In this document: piece by piece, positions 17,099-24,898 of the stretch
Position numbering within the stretch: position 1 is the stretch's first letter
How the letters are laid out: the number at the start of each line of letters is the position of its first letter
Assembly: GCF_020715565.1 (NCBI RefSeq)
Contig: NZ_CP085839.1
Span: forward strand, 3,348,001-3,412,000
Direction: 5' to 3'
DNA length: 64,000 bases
Origin: Nocardioides sp. Kera G14
GTDB taxonomy: Bacteria; Actinomycetota; Actinomycetes; Propionibacteriales; Nocardioidaceae
The notes under the pieces: model-generated
Told to the model about the DNA's origin: nothing
Seen by the model: the letters and a program-made list of their open reading frames with translations, nothing else
Databases searched by the model: none
Position numbers and translations under genes: made by a program

Positions 17099-17986
17099 AG
17101 TGGTCGGGATGAGCGACGCCAGCGCGGCGCGACCGGCAGCATCGTCCCGGTGGGCCAGGGCGACGTCCCAGTAGGAGCGCGCCGCCGGGCGGTCGCCGGG
17201 AATCTGATCGAGCTCGGCGCTGCGGGCGCCGAGCTCGCCGGGCTGGAATCGTCCCATGGGGGTCCCGCCGTGGTCCCAGACCGCCACGTCGACGTACCCG
17301 AGCTGCTCGAGCGTGGGCCAGACTGCGGCGGGATCGAGGCCGGCGAGACGGATGAGATAGGGGTCGTACTCGAAGAAGAGGACGGGCGGGGAGTCGCTCC
17401 ACGCCTCGGCCACGGCCGGCACCAACAGGACGTCGTAGCCATCGGTGTCGGACTTCACCAGCCGCAGCCGGTCGAAGGCCGGGAAGGCGCCGCGGAGCTC
17501 CGTCGCCGAGACCGAGGGCATCGCGTCGCCGGCGGTCTCCCCGCGGACGAAACGGGTCGTGCCCCCGCTGCGGACCGCGGTGGTCGCCTCGCCGATCTCG
17601 TCGACGGTGAGGAGGGCCTCGACGACGTCGACCCGGTCGTCACCGTCGACGTTGAGGTGGAGATAGGTGAGGTAGCCCGGGTCGCCCTCGACGCAGAGCG
17701 CCCGGCCACCCGCCGCGTGCAGGATCTGGAGCGTGGAGTCCCCGACGTTGGCACCGATGTCGAGCAGGGTGAGCGGCTCCTCCTTGGCCAGCAGGGCGGC
17801 CAGCTCGACGAGGTTCTGGCCGTACGCCGGGTTGGCAGCCGCATAGTCCGGAAGCCGGTGCGACCACGGGAGGGCGAGTCGCACTCCCTGCACCTCGCGG
17901 ACGACTCGCCGCTCGGGCAGTCGATCCCGGACCAGCCAGCTCACCCGGCGACGGGCGGTGGACGCCAGCGCGGCCCAACGTGTCAT
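17093..17986 (-). CDS. FkbM family methyltransferase
   Basis: This 297-residue protein has the FkbM pattern: motif I LLDIGANVGDST, an acidic strand end in ALCVEGDPGYLTYLHLN, and KSDTDGYDVLLV followed by FFEYDPYL. FkbM-type enzymes are O-methyltransferases that act on polyketides and on sugars in glycan clusters. ATG at 17986 is chosen because a TACGAT box ends 7 nt before it; the ATG at 18028 would overlap the divergent gene's start. Both genes of this divergent pair appear to be leaderless. Confidence 0.88.
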   Translation of the reverse strand: MTRWAALASTARRRVSWLVRDRLPERRVVREVQGVRLALPWSHRLPDYAAANPAYGQNLVELAALLAKEEPLTLLDIGANVGDSTLQILHAAGGRALCVEGDPGYLTYLHLNVDGDDRVDVVEALLTVDEIGEATTAVRSGGTTRFVRGETAGDAMPSVSATELRGAFPAFDRLRLVKSDTDGYDVLLVPAVAEAWSDSPPVLFFEYDPYLIRLAGLDPAAVWPTLEQLGYVDVAVWDHGGTPMGRFQPGELGARSAELDQIPGDRPAARSYWDVALAHRDDAAGRAALASLIPTTR

Positions 17987-17993
17987 GTGCCGG

Positions 17994-17999
17994 ATCGTA
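17994..17999 (-). promoter_or_regulatory. -10 box TACGAT (minus strand), leaderless FkbM gene
   Basis: Read on the minus strand, TACGAT is followed by 7 nt and then the ATG at 17986. Confidence 0.5.
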
Positions 18000-18013
18000 G
18001 CGGCAACACGTTC

Positions 18014-18019
18014 TAGGCT
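18014..18019 (+). promoter_or_regulatory. -10 box TAGGCT of a leaderless promoter
   Basis: TAGGCT ends 7 nt before the ATG at 18027. The same hexamer and spacing occur at crgA. Confidence 0.55.
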
Positions 18020-18026
18020 GTCGGCC

Positions 18027-19085
18027 ATGTCTGTGGCCAGCGACTCCCGTACCTATTACGCGCGGGTCCTGGAGCAGGGGGTCGACCGGCTCTTCCTGGA
18101 GCGGATGGACTGCTGCCCGTGGTGCGGCAGCACGTCGTTGCGCAGGCGCACCACGACGCGTGACCTGAGACAGTTCAAGCCCGGCCGCTTCCGCCTCGAC
18201 GAGTGCCGTGCGTGTGGGCATGTCTTCCAGAACCCGCCGCTGAGCGACGAGGGCCTGGGCTTCTACTACCGCGACACCTACGACGGGCTCAACGCCGAGC
18301 GGGCCGAGGCCAACCTGGGCTCGATGTCGGAGGTCTACCTCAACCGCGCCGGCACGGTCGCGGGCCACCGCCACGACGCCCCCCGCCGCTGGCTCGACGT
18401 CGGCACCGCCTCGGGTCACTTCCCCGCCGCAGCTGCCACGCTCTTCCCGGGCACCGTCTTCGACGGGCTCGACATGTCCGACGGCGTGCTGTCGGCGCAA
18501 CGCGCCGGCCGGATCCAGACGGCGCACCAGGGTCAGTTCCCCGAACTCAGCGGCGGGCTCGTCGGCCAGTACGACCAGGTCAGCATGTTCCACTACCTGG
18601 AGCACACCCGCGATCCGTTCGCCGACCTGGACGCCGCGGTCCGGGTGCTGAGTGACGACGGCTGGCTGCTGATCGAACAGCCCGACCCCGAGGCGCCGTC
18701 GGCGCGGCTCTTCGGGTCGTGGTGGGCGGGCTGGAACCAGCCCGAGCACCTCAACATGATCACGCTCGGCAACCTCCGCGCCGCGCTGGAGGACCGCGGG
18801 CTCGAGGTGGTCACCGTCGTACGCCGGGAGGCCCACATCCCGCTCGAGGCGTTCATCGTCCTCGCCACGCTGCTCAACCGGTTCGCCCCCGCGGGCGAGG
18901 TCCCGTGGCGTGCCGGCGGGGTGCCGCGCTTCGCCCACGCCCGCCGGCTGATCGGGAAGGTGCTGGCCGCGCCGTTCGTGCCGCTCACCCGCCTGATCGA
19001 CCGGGTGCTGCTCCCGCGCGTCCTCCACAGCTACCACGCCTATCGCGTGCTGGCGCGCAAGGCCGCTCCGGCCGCACAGGGGTAA
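18027..19085 (+). CDS. Zinc-ribbon class I SAM methyltransferase
   Basis: This 352-residue protein has an N-terminal zinc ribbon (CCPWCG near 29-34, CRACG near 64-68), then LDVGTASGHFPAA as motif I, and FHYLEHTRDP and LIEQPDPE as later motifs. It ends in a longer C-terminal region with hydrophobic helices (VLAAPFVPLTRLI), which may contact the membrane. This layout resembles methyltransferases of glycan clusters that carry Met-23-type domains. The TTG of the following GT4/methyltransferase fusion lies 5 nt after the stop, so the two are probably cotranscribed. Confidence 0.86.
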   Translation: MSVASDSRTYYARVLEQGVDRLFLERMDCCPWCGSTSLRRRTTTRDLRQFKPGRFRLDECRACGHVFQNPPLSDEGLGFYYRDTYDGLNAERAEANLGSMSEVYLNRAGTVAGHRHDAPRRWLDVGTASGHFPAAAATLFPGTVFDGLDMSDGVLSAQRAGRIQTAHQGQFPELSGGLVGQYDQVSMFHYLEHTRDPFADLDAAVRVLSDDGWLLIEQPDPEAPSARLFGSWWAGWNQPEHLNMITLGNLRAALEDRGLEVVTVVRREAHIPLEAFIVLATLLNRFAPAGEVPWRAGGVPRFAHARRLIGKVLAAPFVPLTRLIDRVLLPRVLHSYHAYRVLARKAAPAAQG

Positions 19086-19090
19086 GGGCG

Positions 19091-21079
19091 TTGCACCTCC
19101 TTGTCGACGCTGTGACCGCGCGCCCCGGCAGCGTGGCGATCGTTGTCGCGCACCTGATCCCCGCATGGCTCGACAATGAACCGGGCGACCGGGTCACCGT
19201 GCTCACCGGTCCCGAGGGCCCGGCCTTCCCACTGCCGGGTTCCGTCGACGTGGTCCGCGCGAGGCCACCAGTCGGTGGGCCGCTCGGCACGGCATGGTTG
19301 CGGACCCGCGCTCTCACTCAGGCCGTCGGTACGGTCCGCGCCGATGCCGTCCTCGCTGCCGCACCCGCGAGCGGGCTCGGCCCGGTCGCGGTCCCACGCG
19401 CGGTGATCCTCTACGACCTGCGGCACGAGCTGCGCCCGCACCAGTTCAGCCGTCGCCAGCGACTGTTGCGGCGGCTCACCTGGCTGCCGAGCCTGAGCCG
19501 GGCCGACGTCATCGCCTGCATCTCCGAGCGGACCCGAGCCGATCTCACCCGCCTGCACCCCGAGCTCGCCCCACGAGCCGTGGCGATGGTCCTCGGCTCC
19601 GACCACGTCGAGTCCTGGCCGCGGAACGCGACGGAGGCGCCGTACGCGCTGGCCTTCGGCCACTTCTCCCACAAGAACGTCGACGCCGTGCTCGAGGGAT
19701 GGGCGCGCTTCTGCGCGCAGGAACCTGCGTGGACGCTTCGCGTGGTGGGGCTCGGCGGCTCGGCGCGCGCGCAGGTACGGCTCCGGCTTGCGGAGCTCGG
19801 CATCTCCGAGCGGGTCGTGCTCTCGGAGTGGCTCGACGACACCGCATTCCAGGAGGTCTTCGCCTCGGCCGGCATGATCCTCTTCCCATCGGACTTCGAG
19901 GGCTTCGGGCTCCCGGCTGCGGAGGCGCTGCGATTGGGGATCCCGGTCGTCGTCTCGACCGACCCGGCGCTGGCCGAGGTCACCGGTGGGTACGCCGTCA
20001 CCGCGGCCTCCTCCAGCCCTGGTGACCTCGCCGAGGCGATGGCGAGGGCGGGCCTGCTCACGCCCCAGGAGCTCGACGAGGGAAGGCACTACGCTCAGGA
20101 ATTCCGGTGGACCCGGGCGGCGGCGACGCTGCGCGCGGCGCTTGCCACCGCCACCGCCGATACGGAGGCCCCGTCGATGCCCGAGCTGCGTGTGTGCCCG
20201 GCGTGCCACTCCTCGAAGGTCCGGATCGGACCGGCCTCGGCCGAGACCGGCCGCCGGACCGGGCTGTGTGCGGCATGCGGCGCCCAGTACTGGTCGAACC
20301 CTCCCGTCGAGGAGAGCACGACCGACAACCGGTCCGTCGACGAGGTCCCGCTCGAGTACTTCTCCGACTGGGTCTCGAGCAAGCGTGAGACCAACGGCGA
20401 CGCCTGGCTCGGGGAGCTCCAGCGGATCCGGGACGAGGTCGACGGTGACACCGTGCGGCTCTACGACGTGGGTGCCGGCGACGGTGAGTTCCTCGCGGTC
20501 GCACGCGACCGGTTCGGCTTCGAGGTCACCGGCAACGACATCGTCGAGGCCGCGGTCCGGTTGGCCGAGGAGCGCTACGACCTCTCGCTGGACTTCGGCG
20601 ACCTGGCCGAACTCGGCCATCACGCCGACCAGGACGCGGTCACGATGTGGTGCGTCCTGGCGCACGTGCCCGACGGCGCCCAGCTCCTCCACGACGTCGC
20701 GCAGATGCTCCGCCCCGGCGGTCTGCTCGTCATGCAGACGCCGCATCGGACCCGGGCCGACGTCGCCGCCGCCTTCGTCAAGCGGATCACGGGCGGCCGG
20801 ATCACCCGGATCGCCGACCGCCGCCTCGCCCAGCACCACCGGATCTTGCACACCCGGCGCAGCATCACGCTCGCGCTCGAGGCAGCCGGCTTCACCGACG
20901 TCGTCGCCACCCCGGTGCGGCGCTACTCACTGCAGTCCAGCTCCTATCTTCGCTCCCTCCGCGTACCCGAATGGACGGTTCGTCCGTTGGGCTGGCTGAT
21001 GGACCGCGTGATCAGCAGTCGGCTGGCACCGGCGATCGTGCTCGACGTACGGGCGCGACGGAGGGGAGAGAAGCACTGA
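19091..21079 (+). CDS. GT4 glycosyltransferase fused to zinc-ribbon methyltransferase
   Basis: One open frame of 662 codons starts at TTG 19091. Residues 1-360 are a GT4 enzyme of the GT-B fold, with AVILYDLRHELRP, IACISERTRADL, YALAFGHFSHKN, LFPSDFEGFGLPAAEALRLG and the E-x7-E type signature in the last segment. Residues 363-662 are a zinc-ribbon methyltransferase, with CPACH and CAACG, motif I LYDVGAGDGEFLAV, and HVPDGAQLLHD. An ATG at 20177 with GGAGG at 20164-20168 lies exactly at the domain boundary, and no stop separates the parts. The second domain may therefore also be made alone by internal initiation, or the fusion may be recent. Confidence 0.82.
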   Translation: MHLLVDAVTARPGSVAIVVAHLIPAWLDNEPGDRVTVLTGPEGPAFPLPGSVDVVRARPPVGGPLGTAWLRTRALTQAVGTVRADAVLAAAPASGLGPVAVPRAVILYDLRHELRPHQFSRRQRLLRRLTWLPSLSRADVIACISERTRADLTRLHPELAPRAVAMVLGSDHVESWPRNATEAPYALAFGHFSHKNVDAVLEGWARFCAQEPAWTLRVVGLGGSARAQVRLRLAELGISERVVLSEWLDDTAFQEVFASAGMILFPSDFEGFGLPAAEALRLGIPVVVSTDPALAEVTGGYAVTAASSSPGDLAEAMARAGLLTPQELDEGRHYAQEFRWTRAAATLRAALATATADTEAPSMPELRVCPACHSSKVRIGPASAETGRRTGLCAACGAQYWSNPPVEESTTDNRSVDEVPLEYFSDWVSSKRETNGDAWLGELQRIRDEVDGDTVRLYDVGAGDGEFLAVARDRFGFEVTGNDIVEAAVRLAEERYDLSLDFGDLAELGHHADQDAVTMWCVLAHVPDGAQLLHDVAQMLRPGGLLVMQTPHRTRADVAAAFVKRITGGRITRIADRRLAQHHRILHTRRSITLALEAAGFTDVVATPVRRYSLQSSSYLRSLRVPEWTVRPLGWLMDRVISSRLAPAIVLDVRARRRGEKH

Positions 21080-21792
21080 TGTCGACGGAGACACCCATGA
21101 GCAGGGCCGGCCTGAGGATCAGGGCGAAGGAGGCGATCGCCCGCCTCGGCTTCGACTCGCGGAAACTGGACACCCTGGTCAGCCTCCCGAAGATCGAGAC
21201 CTGGCGGCGCGAGCACGTGCCCGCAGGGACGCCCGCGTTCGCCGAGCGGACCGACATGTACGACCACGTCTATGGGAAGTACGTCGGCGAGGGGCCGATC
21301 GACTATCTCGAGTTCGGCGTCTTCGAGGGCAGCTCGATGCGGCACTGGGCCGGTCTCGACACGCACCCCGACTCCCGCTTCTACGGCTTCGACTCCTTCG
21401 AGGGCCTGCCGGAGGACTGGCAGCGCTTCGACGGCCAGATGGTCCGGGCGCACTTCGACGTCGGCGGCTCGGTGCCGGACATCGACGACGACCGCGTGGA
21501 GTTCATCGCGGGGTGGTTCCAGAAGACCCTCGACGACTTCCTCACCGACTTCGAGCCGAAGCCGAAGCTCGTCGTCCACGTCGACTCCGACCTCTACTCC
21601 TCCGCGCTGTACGTCCTGACCCGGCTGGACAAGCTGCTCGTGCCCGGCACGATCGTGATCTTCGACGAGTTCTCCTCGGTGCTCAACGAGTTCGCCGCAC
21701 TCGGCGACTACTGCGGTGCCTACCAGCGCGAGTACGACGTCCTCGCCTCGGCGTGGCACTACTTCGGCCACCTGGCCATCCGGATGCGCTGA
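21079..21792 (+). CDS. TylF/MycF-like class I SAM methyltransferase
   Basis: This 237-residue enzyme carries TylF/MycF family features: YLEFGVFEGSSMRHW (motif I region), FYGFDSFEGLPEDW, and VHVDSDLYSSALYVL, whose Asp residues bind metal and substrate in the macrolide sugar O-methyltransferases of this family. It probably methylates a sugar hydroxyl. The ATG overlaps the stop of the fused gene by 1 nt (TGATG), preceded by a GGGGAGAG purine stretch. It is the last gene of the plus-strand methyltransferase run. An in-frame ATG at 21097 is a weaker alternative. Confidence 0.87.
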   Translation: MSTETPMSRAGLRIRAKEAIARLGFDSRKLDTLVSLPKIETWRREHVPAGTPAFAERTDMYDHVYGKYVGEGPIDYLEFGVFEGSSMRHWAGLDTHPDSRFYGFDSFEGLPEDWQRFDGQMVRAHFDVGGSVPDIDDDRVEFIAGWFQKTLDDFLTDFEPKPKLVVHVDSDLYSSALYVLTRLDKLLVPGTIVIFDEFSSVLNEFAALGDYCGAYQREYDVLASAWHYFGHLAIRMR

Positions 21793-21796
21793 GGAA

Positions 21797-22570
21797 TCAG
21801 TTGTCGAGCGGCCGCGCGTAGGAGAGGTCGCTCAGGCCGGTGTAGGCGGGGGCGACGACGTTGTCGGACGACTCCATCTCCCAGCCGACGTCGACAGTCG
21901 GGTTCTCGGCGGCGTCCCGGTAGAGCTGCACGTAGGCGTCGGCGTCGATCGCCGTGGTGAGGTCCTCGACGTCGCCGACCGCCTCGATCACGAACGGCTC
22001 GGGGTAGGGGACGCCCTGCAGGGTCACCGTGCTACCGGTGCACTTGATGCCGGTCGTGGAGATGATCCGCTGGCCGGCGACGGTGATCGCGCTCGCCCCG
22101 CCGCGCCAGAGCGCGTTGACGACGGCCTGGATGTCCTGCTGGTGGACCACCATCGCCGGCCGGTCGTCGGGATCGGTCTGCTCGATCAGGTCGTCGGGTG
22201 CGTTGGTGAGCGTGATCGAGAGGCCGGAGCCGGTCACGCGGGTGAAGCCGGCGGGAGTCCGGAGCTCGGCGGCCTGTTGGCGGTAGGTCCGGACGCTGGT
22301 GTCGCCGACCTGGGCGGTGAGCGAGGCGACCTCGCCGTCGAGCTCGTGGACCTGGTCCTCCAGCCGCTGGTAGCGCTGCGACTCACTCGCGGTCAGCTGG
22401 GCCAGGTCCGTGTACCGCCCCGGCCGCAGGTCGGTGCCGTGTGCGTTGAGCGCGCTGACCACCACCAACACCGCGCTCGTAGCGACGACGAGGGGCGTGC
22501 CGATCCGCCAACGGCGCGACGCCATGCGCTGCGCATGCGCCTGCGCGTGAGTGGTGGAGGGCTCAATCAC
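21797..22570 (-). CDS. DUF881 family membrane protein
   Basis: This 257-residue protein has one membrane segment (about residues 26-44), a coiled-coil stretch (SESQRYQRLEDQVHELDGEV, about 63-82) and an extracytoplasmic DUF881 domain. DUF881 is marked by TGSGLSITLTNAP, VHQQDIQAVVNALW, GGASAITVAGQRI and PFVIEAVGD. The family is widespread in Gram-positive bacteria next to division genes; M. tuberculosis Rv0012 occupies the same neighbourhood. Its role is not established. GTG at 22570 fits a leaderless start, because TAGCCT on the minus strand ends 7 nt before it. ATG at 22525 is the alternative. Confidence 0.85.
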   Translation of the reverse strand: MIEPSTTHAQAHAQRMASRRWRIGTPLVVATSAVLVVVSALNAHGTDLRPGRYTDLAQLTASESQRYQRLEDQVHELDGEVASLTAQVGDTSVRTYRQQAAELRTPAGFTRVTGSGLSITLTNAPDDLIEQTDPDDRPAMVVHQQDIQAVVNALWRGGASAITVAGQRIISTTGIKCTGSTVTLQGVPYPEPFVIEAVGDVEDLTTAIDADAYVQLYRDAAENPTVDVGWEMESSDNVVAPAYTGLSDLSYARPLDN

Positions 22571-22576
22571 ATGGCC

Positions 22577-22583
22577 TAGGCTA
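22577..22583. promoter_or_regulatory. Overlapping divergent -10 boxes of DUF881 gene and crgA
   Basis: The 7-bp sequence TAGGCTA contains TAGGCT on the plus strand (22577-22582, 7 nt before GTG 22590) and TAGCCT on the minus strand (22583-22578, 7 nt before GTG 22570). Both genes would be leaderless, and the two promoters cannot be occupied at the same time. Confidence 0.6.
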
Positions 22584-22589
22584 CGGCGC

Positions 22590-23003
22590 GTGTCCGCACT
22601 GAAGCGCCTTCCGATCCGGTTCCTGATCTCCCTCCTGCTCATCGTGGTCGGGGTCGCCTGGATCGCCTTCTACTACTTCGTCGCCCGCCCCGAGCGCCTG
22701 CACCCGCATGGGCCCCAGTTCATCCAGGACTGGCACGGGTGGAACTACCTGATCGGCTTCGTGCTCTTCTTCCTCGGTCTCTTCATCTCCGCGCACCCCG
22801 CCACGCCGCTCGGCCGTGGTCGCGGCGTGGTCGTCGGCATGCTCGGCTGCTTCCTGCTCGGACTGGCGTGGATCTGCGTCTTCTACATCTTCAGCGACGA
22901 CCTCACCCCCATCTGGGTGATGAACGACCTCGGCCAGAAGAACCTCTTCGTCGGCATCGCGTTCATGGCGACGGGCTTCGCCTTCGCCACCCGCTGGGAG
23001 TGA
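22590..23003 (+). CDS. crgA: Cell division protein CrgA, tandem-domain form
   Basis: CrgA is a small membrane protein that helps place the division septum and recruits FtsI/PbpB in actinobacteria. The classical form has about 85-95 residues and two membrane helices. This one has 137 residues, and the pattern appears twice: an N-terminal unit (VGVAWIAFYYFV ... WNYLIGFVLFFLGLFIS) and a C-terminal unit (LGLAWICVFYIFS ... LFVGIAFMATGFAFATRWE). It therefore has about four helices. GTG at 22590 is supported by the -10 box 7 nt upstream. The neighbourhood (DUF881, pknB) matches the classical crgA locus. Confidence 0.88.
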   Translation: MSALKRLPIRFLISLLLIVVGVAWIAFYYFVARPERLHPHGPQFIQDWHGWNYLIGFVLFFLGLFISAHPATPLGRGRGVVVGMLGCFLLGLAWICVFYIFSDDLTPIWVMNDLGQKNLFVGIAFMATGFAFATRWE

Positions 23004-23025
23004 GCGGCACTAATTACACGCCTGT

Positions 23026-23061
23026 AGTTATCCCCACCTGTATGCACAGGTGGGGATAACT
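23026..23061. terminator. Bidirectional hairpin terminator between crgA and pknB
   Basis: A perfect 16-bp inverted repeat (23026-23041 and 23046-23061) encloses a 4-nt loop ATGC. It lies between the convergent ends of crgA (23003) and pknB (23072). No run of T follows on either strand, as is common for terminators in high-GC actinobacteria. Confidence 0.7.
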
Positions 23062-23071
23062 CATTCCGGGG

Positions 23072-24898
23072 CTACTGGGAGCAGGCGGGCGGGTCGCCGG
23101 GCTGCAGCTCCACGCCGGGTGTCGGCGTGATGCAGCCGCTCGGGGTCGGGAAGGTCTCCTGGGTCGTCGGTGTCGGCGTGTACGTCGACACCTGGATCAG
23201 GATCTGCTCGCCCTGCTTGGCGGTCTTGCCCTTGCCGGCCGCCGGGAACTGGTAGCTCACGGTGCCGGCGGGCTTCTGCGAGGTGGACTCGGTCTGCACC
23301 TGGGGCACGAAGCCCTGGTCGCGGATCGCCTGCTCCGCCTCCGCCTGGGTCATCCCCACGACGTTGGGAATCCGCTTCGGACCCTTGGAGACGCTGAGGG
23401 TGATCTCGGTGCCGTCGTTGACCATCTGGCCCGCGGCGGGAGCCGCCTCGGTGACCTGGCCCTTCGGGTCGTCGGAGTCGACCTCCTGGGTCTTCACCGT
23501 CAGCCCGAGCGCCTCCAGATTGCTCGTGGCCTCGTCGACGTCCTGACCGACCACCGACGGCACGGTCACCTGGGGCTTCCCCTTGGACAGGATGATCGAC
23601 ACGGAGGAGTGGGGGTCGACGTAGGAGCCTTGGACGGGGTCCTGACGGATGACCGAGTTGGTCGGCACCGTGTCGGAGTTCTCGTAGGAGTCCACGTTGA
23701 CTGAGAGGCCCGCGTCGCCGATCGCAGCCCGCGCCTGGTTCTCGGTGAGGCCGACGAGCTGCGGCACCTGGACCTGCTCGGGGGCGCCGGGGAAGAGCTT
23801 GGGCCAGAGCAGGATCCCGCCGATGACCAGCGCGACCACGAGGACGGCGAGGCCGATCAGCAGGCCGGTGCGGCCGCGGGACTCGTCGTAGTCGTCCTCG
23901 GCGGCGAACGGGATCGGCCCGCTCGAGGTGACCGACGTCGCGGCGATCGGGGCGACGACCTGGGTCGCCGCGGTGGCGGGTCCGGCGACGACCGGCGGCG
24001 CGACGGTCGTGATCGGCTGGCCGTCGAGGTAGCGCTCGATGTCGGCCCGCATCTCCGCCGCGGACTGGTAGCGGTCCTCGACCCGCTTCGCGAGGGCCTT
24101 GAGCGCGATCGCGTCGAGCGCGGCGGGCAGCGTCGAGTCGTGCTGGCTCGGCGGCTGCGGCTGCTCGCGGACATGCTGGTACGCCACGGCGACGGGGGAG
24201 TCACCGACGAACGGCGGCCGCCCGGTGAGGAGCTCGTAGAAGAGGCAGCCGGCGGAGTAGACGTCGGAGCGGGAGTCGACCTGCTCGCCGCGCGCCTGCT
24301 CCGGGCTGAGGTACTGGGCCGTGCCGACGACCGCAGCGGTCTGCGTCATCGTCGACTGGGCGTCGGAGATGGCGCGCGCGATCCCGAAGTCCATCACCTT
24401 CACGTCACCGCTCGGGGTGAGCATGACGTTGCCGGGCTTGATGTCGCGGTGGATGATCCCTGCGCGGTGGGAGTAGTCGAGCGCCGACAGGACGCCGGAG
24501 GTGATCTCGAGGGCGCGCTCGGGCAGGATCTTGCGACCCTCACGGAGGATGTCGCGCAGCGTCCGGCCGGCGACGTACTCCATCACGATGTAGGGCTGGC
24601 GCACCTCGTGGCCCTCGCCGTCGCGGATGACCTCCTCGCCGGTGTCGTAGACCGCGACGATCGCCGGGTGGTTGAGGCTGGCCGAGCTCTGCGCCTCGCG
24701 GCGGAAGCGGGCCTGGAAGGTGGCGTCGGAGGCGAGGTCGGTGCGCAGCCGCTTGACCGCGACGACGCGGCCGAGGCGGGTGTCGGTGCCCTTGCGCACC
24801 TCGGCCATACCGCCACGGCCGAGGAGCTCGCCGAGCTCGTAGCGGCCGCCGACGACGACCGGCTGCTGCTTGCTGTTCCCGGGGCTTTCGGGGTTCAT
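23072..24898 (-). CDS. pknB: Ser/Thr protein kinase PknB with PASTA repeats
   Basis: This 608-residue kinase senses muropeptides or lipid II outside the cell and phosphorylates envelope and division proteins. The cytoplasmic kinase domain (about 18-285) shows a P-loop GRGGMAEV (27-34), Lys49, HRD at 150-152 and DFG at 170-172. Activation-loop threonines lie at about 183-187 and SPE at 198-200. A membrane helix (about 344-365) is followed by three PASTA domains (about 377-442, 443-508, 510-576) and a Pro/Thr-rich tail. M. tuberculosis PknB has four PASTA domains, so one is fewer here. ATG 24898 overlaps the pknA stop by 4 nt. Confidence 0.96.
   Translation of the reverse strand: MNPESPGNSKQQPVVVGGRYELGELLGRGGMAEVRKGTDTRLGRVVAVKRLRTDLASDATFQARFRREAQSSASLNHPAIVAVYDTGEEVIRDGEGHEVRQPYIVMEYVAGRTLRDILREGRKILPERALEITSGVLSALDYSHRAGIIHRDIKPGNVMLTPSGDVKVMDFGIARAISDAQSTMTQTAAVVGTAQYLSPEQARGEQVDSRSDVYSAGCLFYELLTGRPPFVGDSPVAVAYQHVREQPQPPSQHDSTLPAALDAIALKALAKRVEDRYQSAAEMRADIERYLDGQPITTVAPPVVAGPATAATQVVAPIAATSVTSSGPIPFAAEDDYDESRGRTGLLIGLAVLVVALVIGGILLWPKLFPGAPEQVQVPQLVGLTENQARAAIGDAGLSVNVDSYENSDTVPTNSVIRQDPVQGSYVDPHSSVSIILSKGKPQVTVPSVVGQDVDEATSNLEALGLTVKTQEVDSDDPKGQVTEAAPAAGQMVNDGTEITLSVSKGPKRIPNVVGMTQAEAEQAIRDQGFVPQVQTESTSQKPAGTVSYQFPAAGKGKTAKQGEQILIQVSTYTPTPTTQETFPTPSGCITPTPGVELQPGDPPACSQ

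Noticed and set aside
23026..23061. DnaA-box-like TTATCCCCA in both arms of the hairpin, in a gene neighbourhood that lies near oriC in other actinobacteria
   Set aside because: Only one inverted pair is present, it differs from known boxes, and there is no AT-rich unwinding region or dnaA/dnaN gene. A terminator explains it better.
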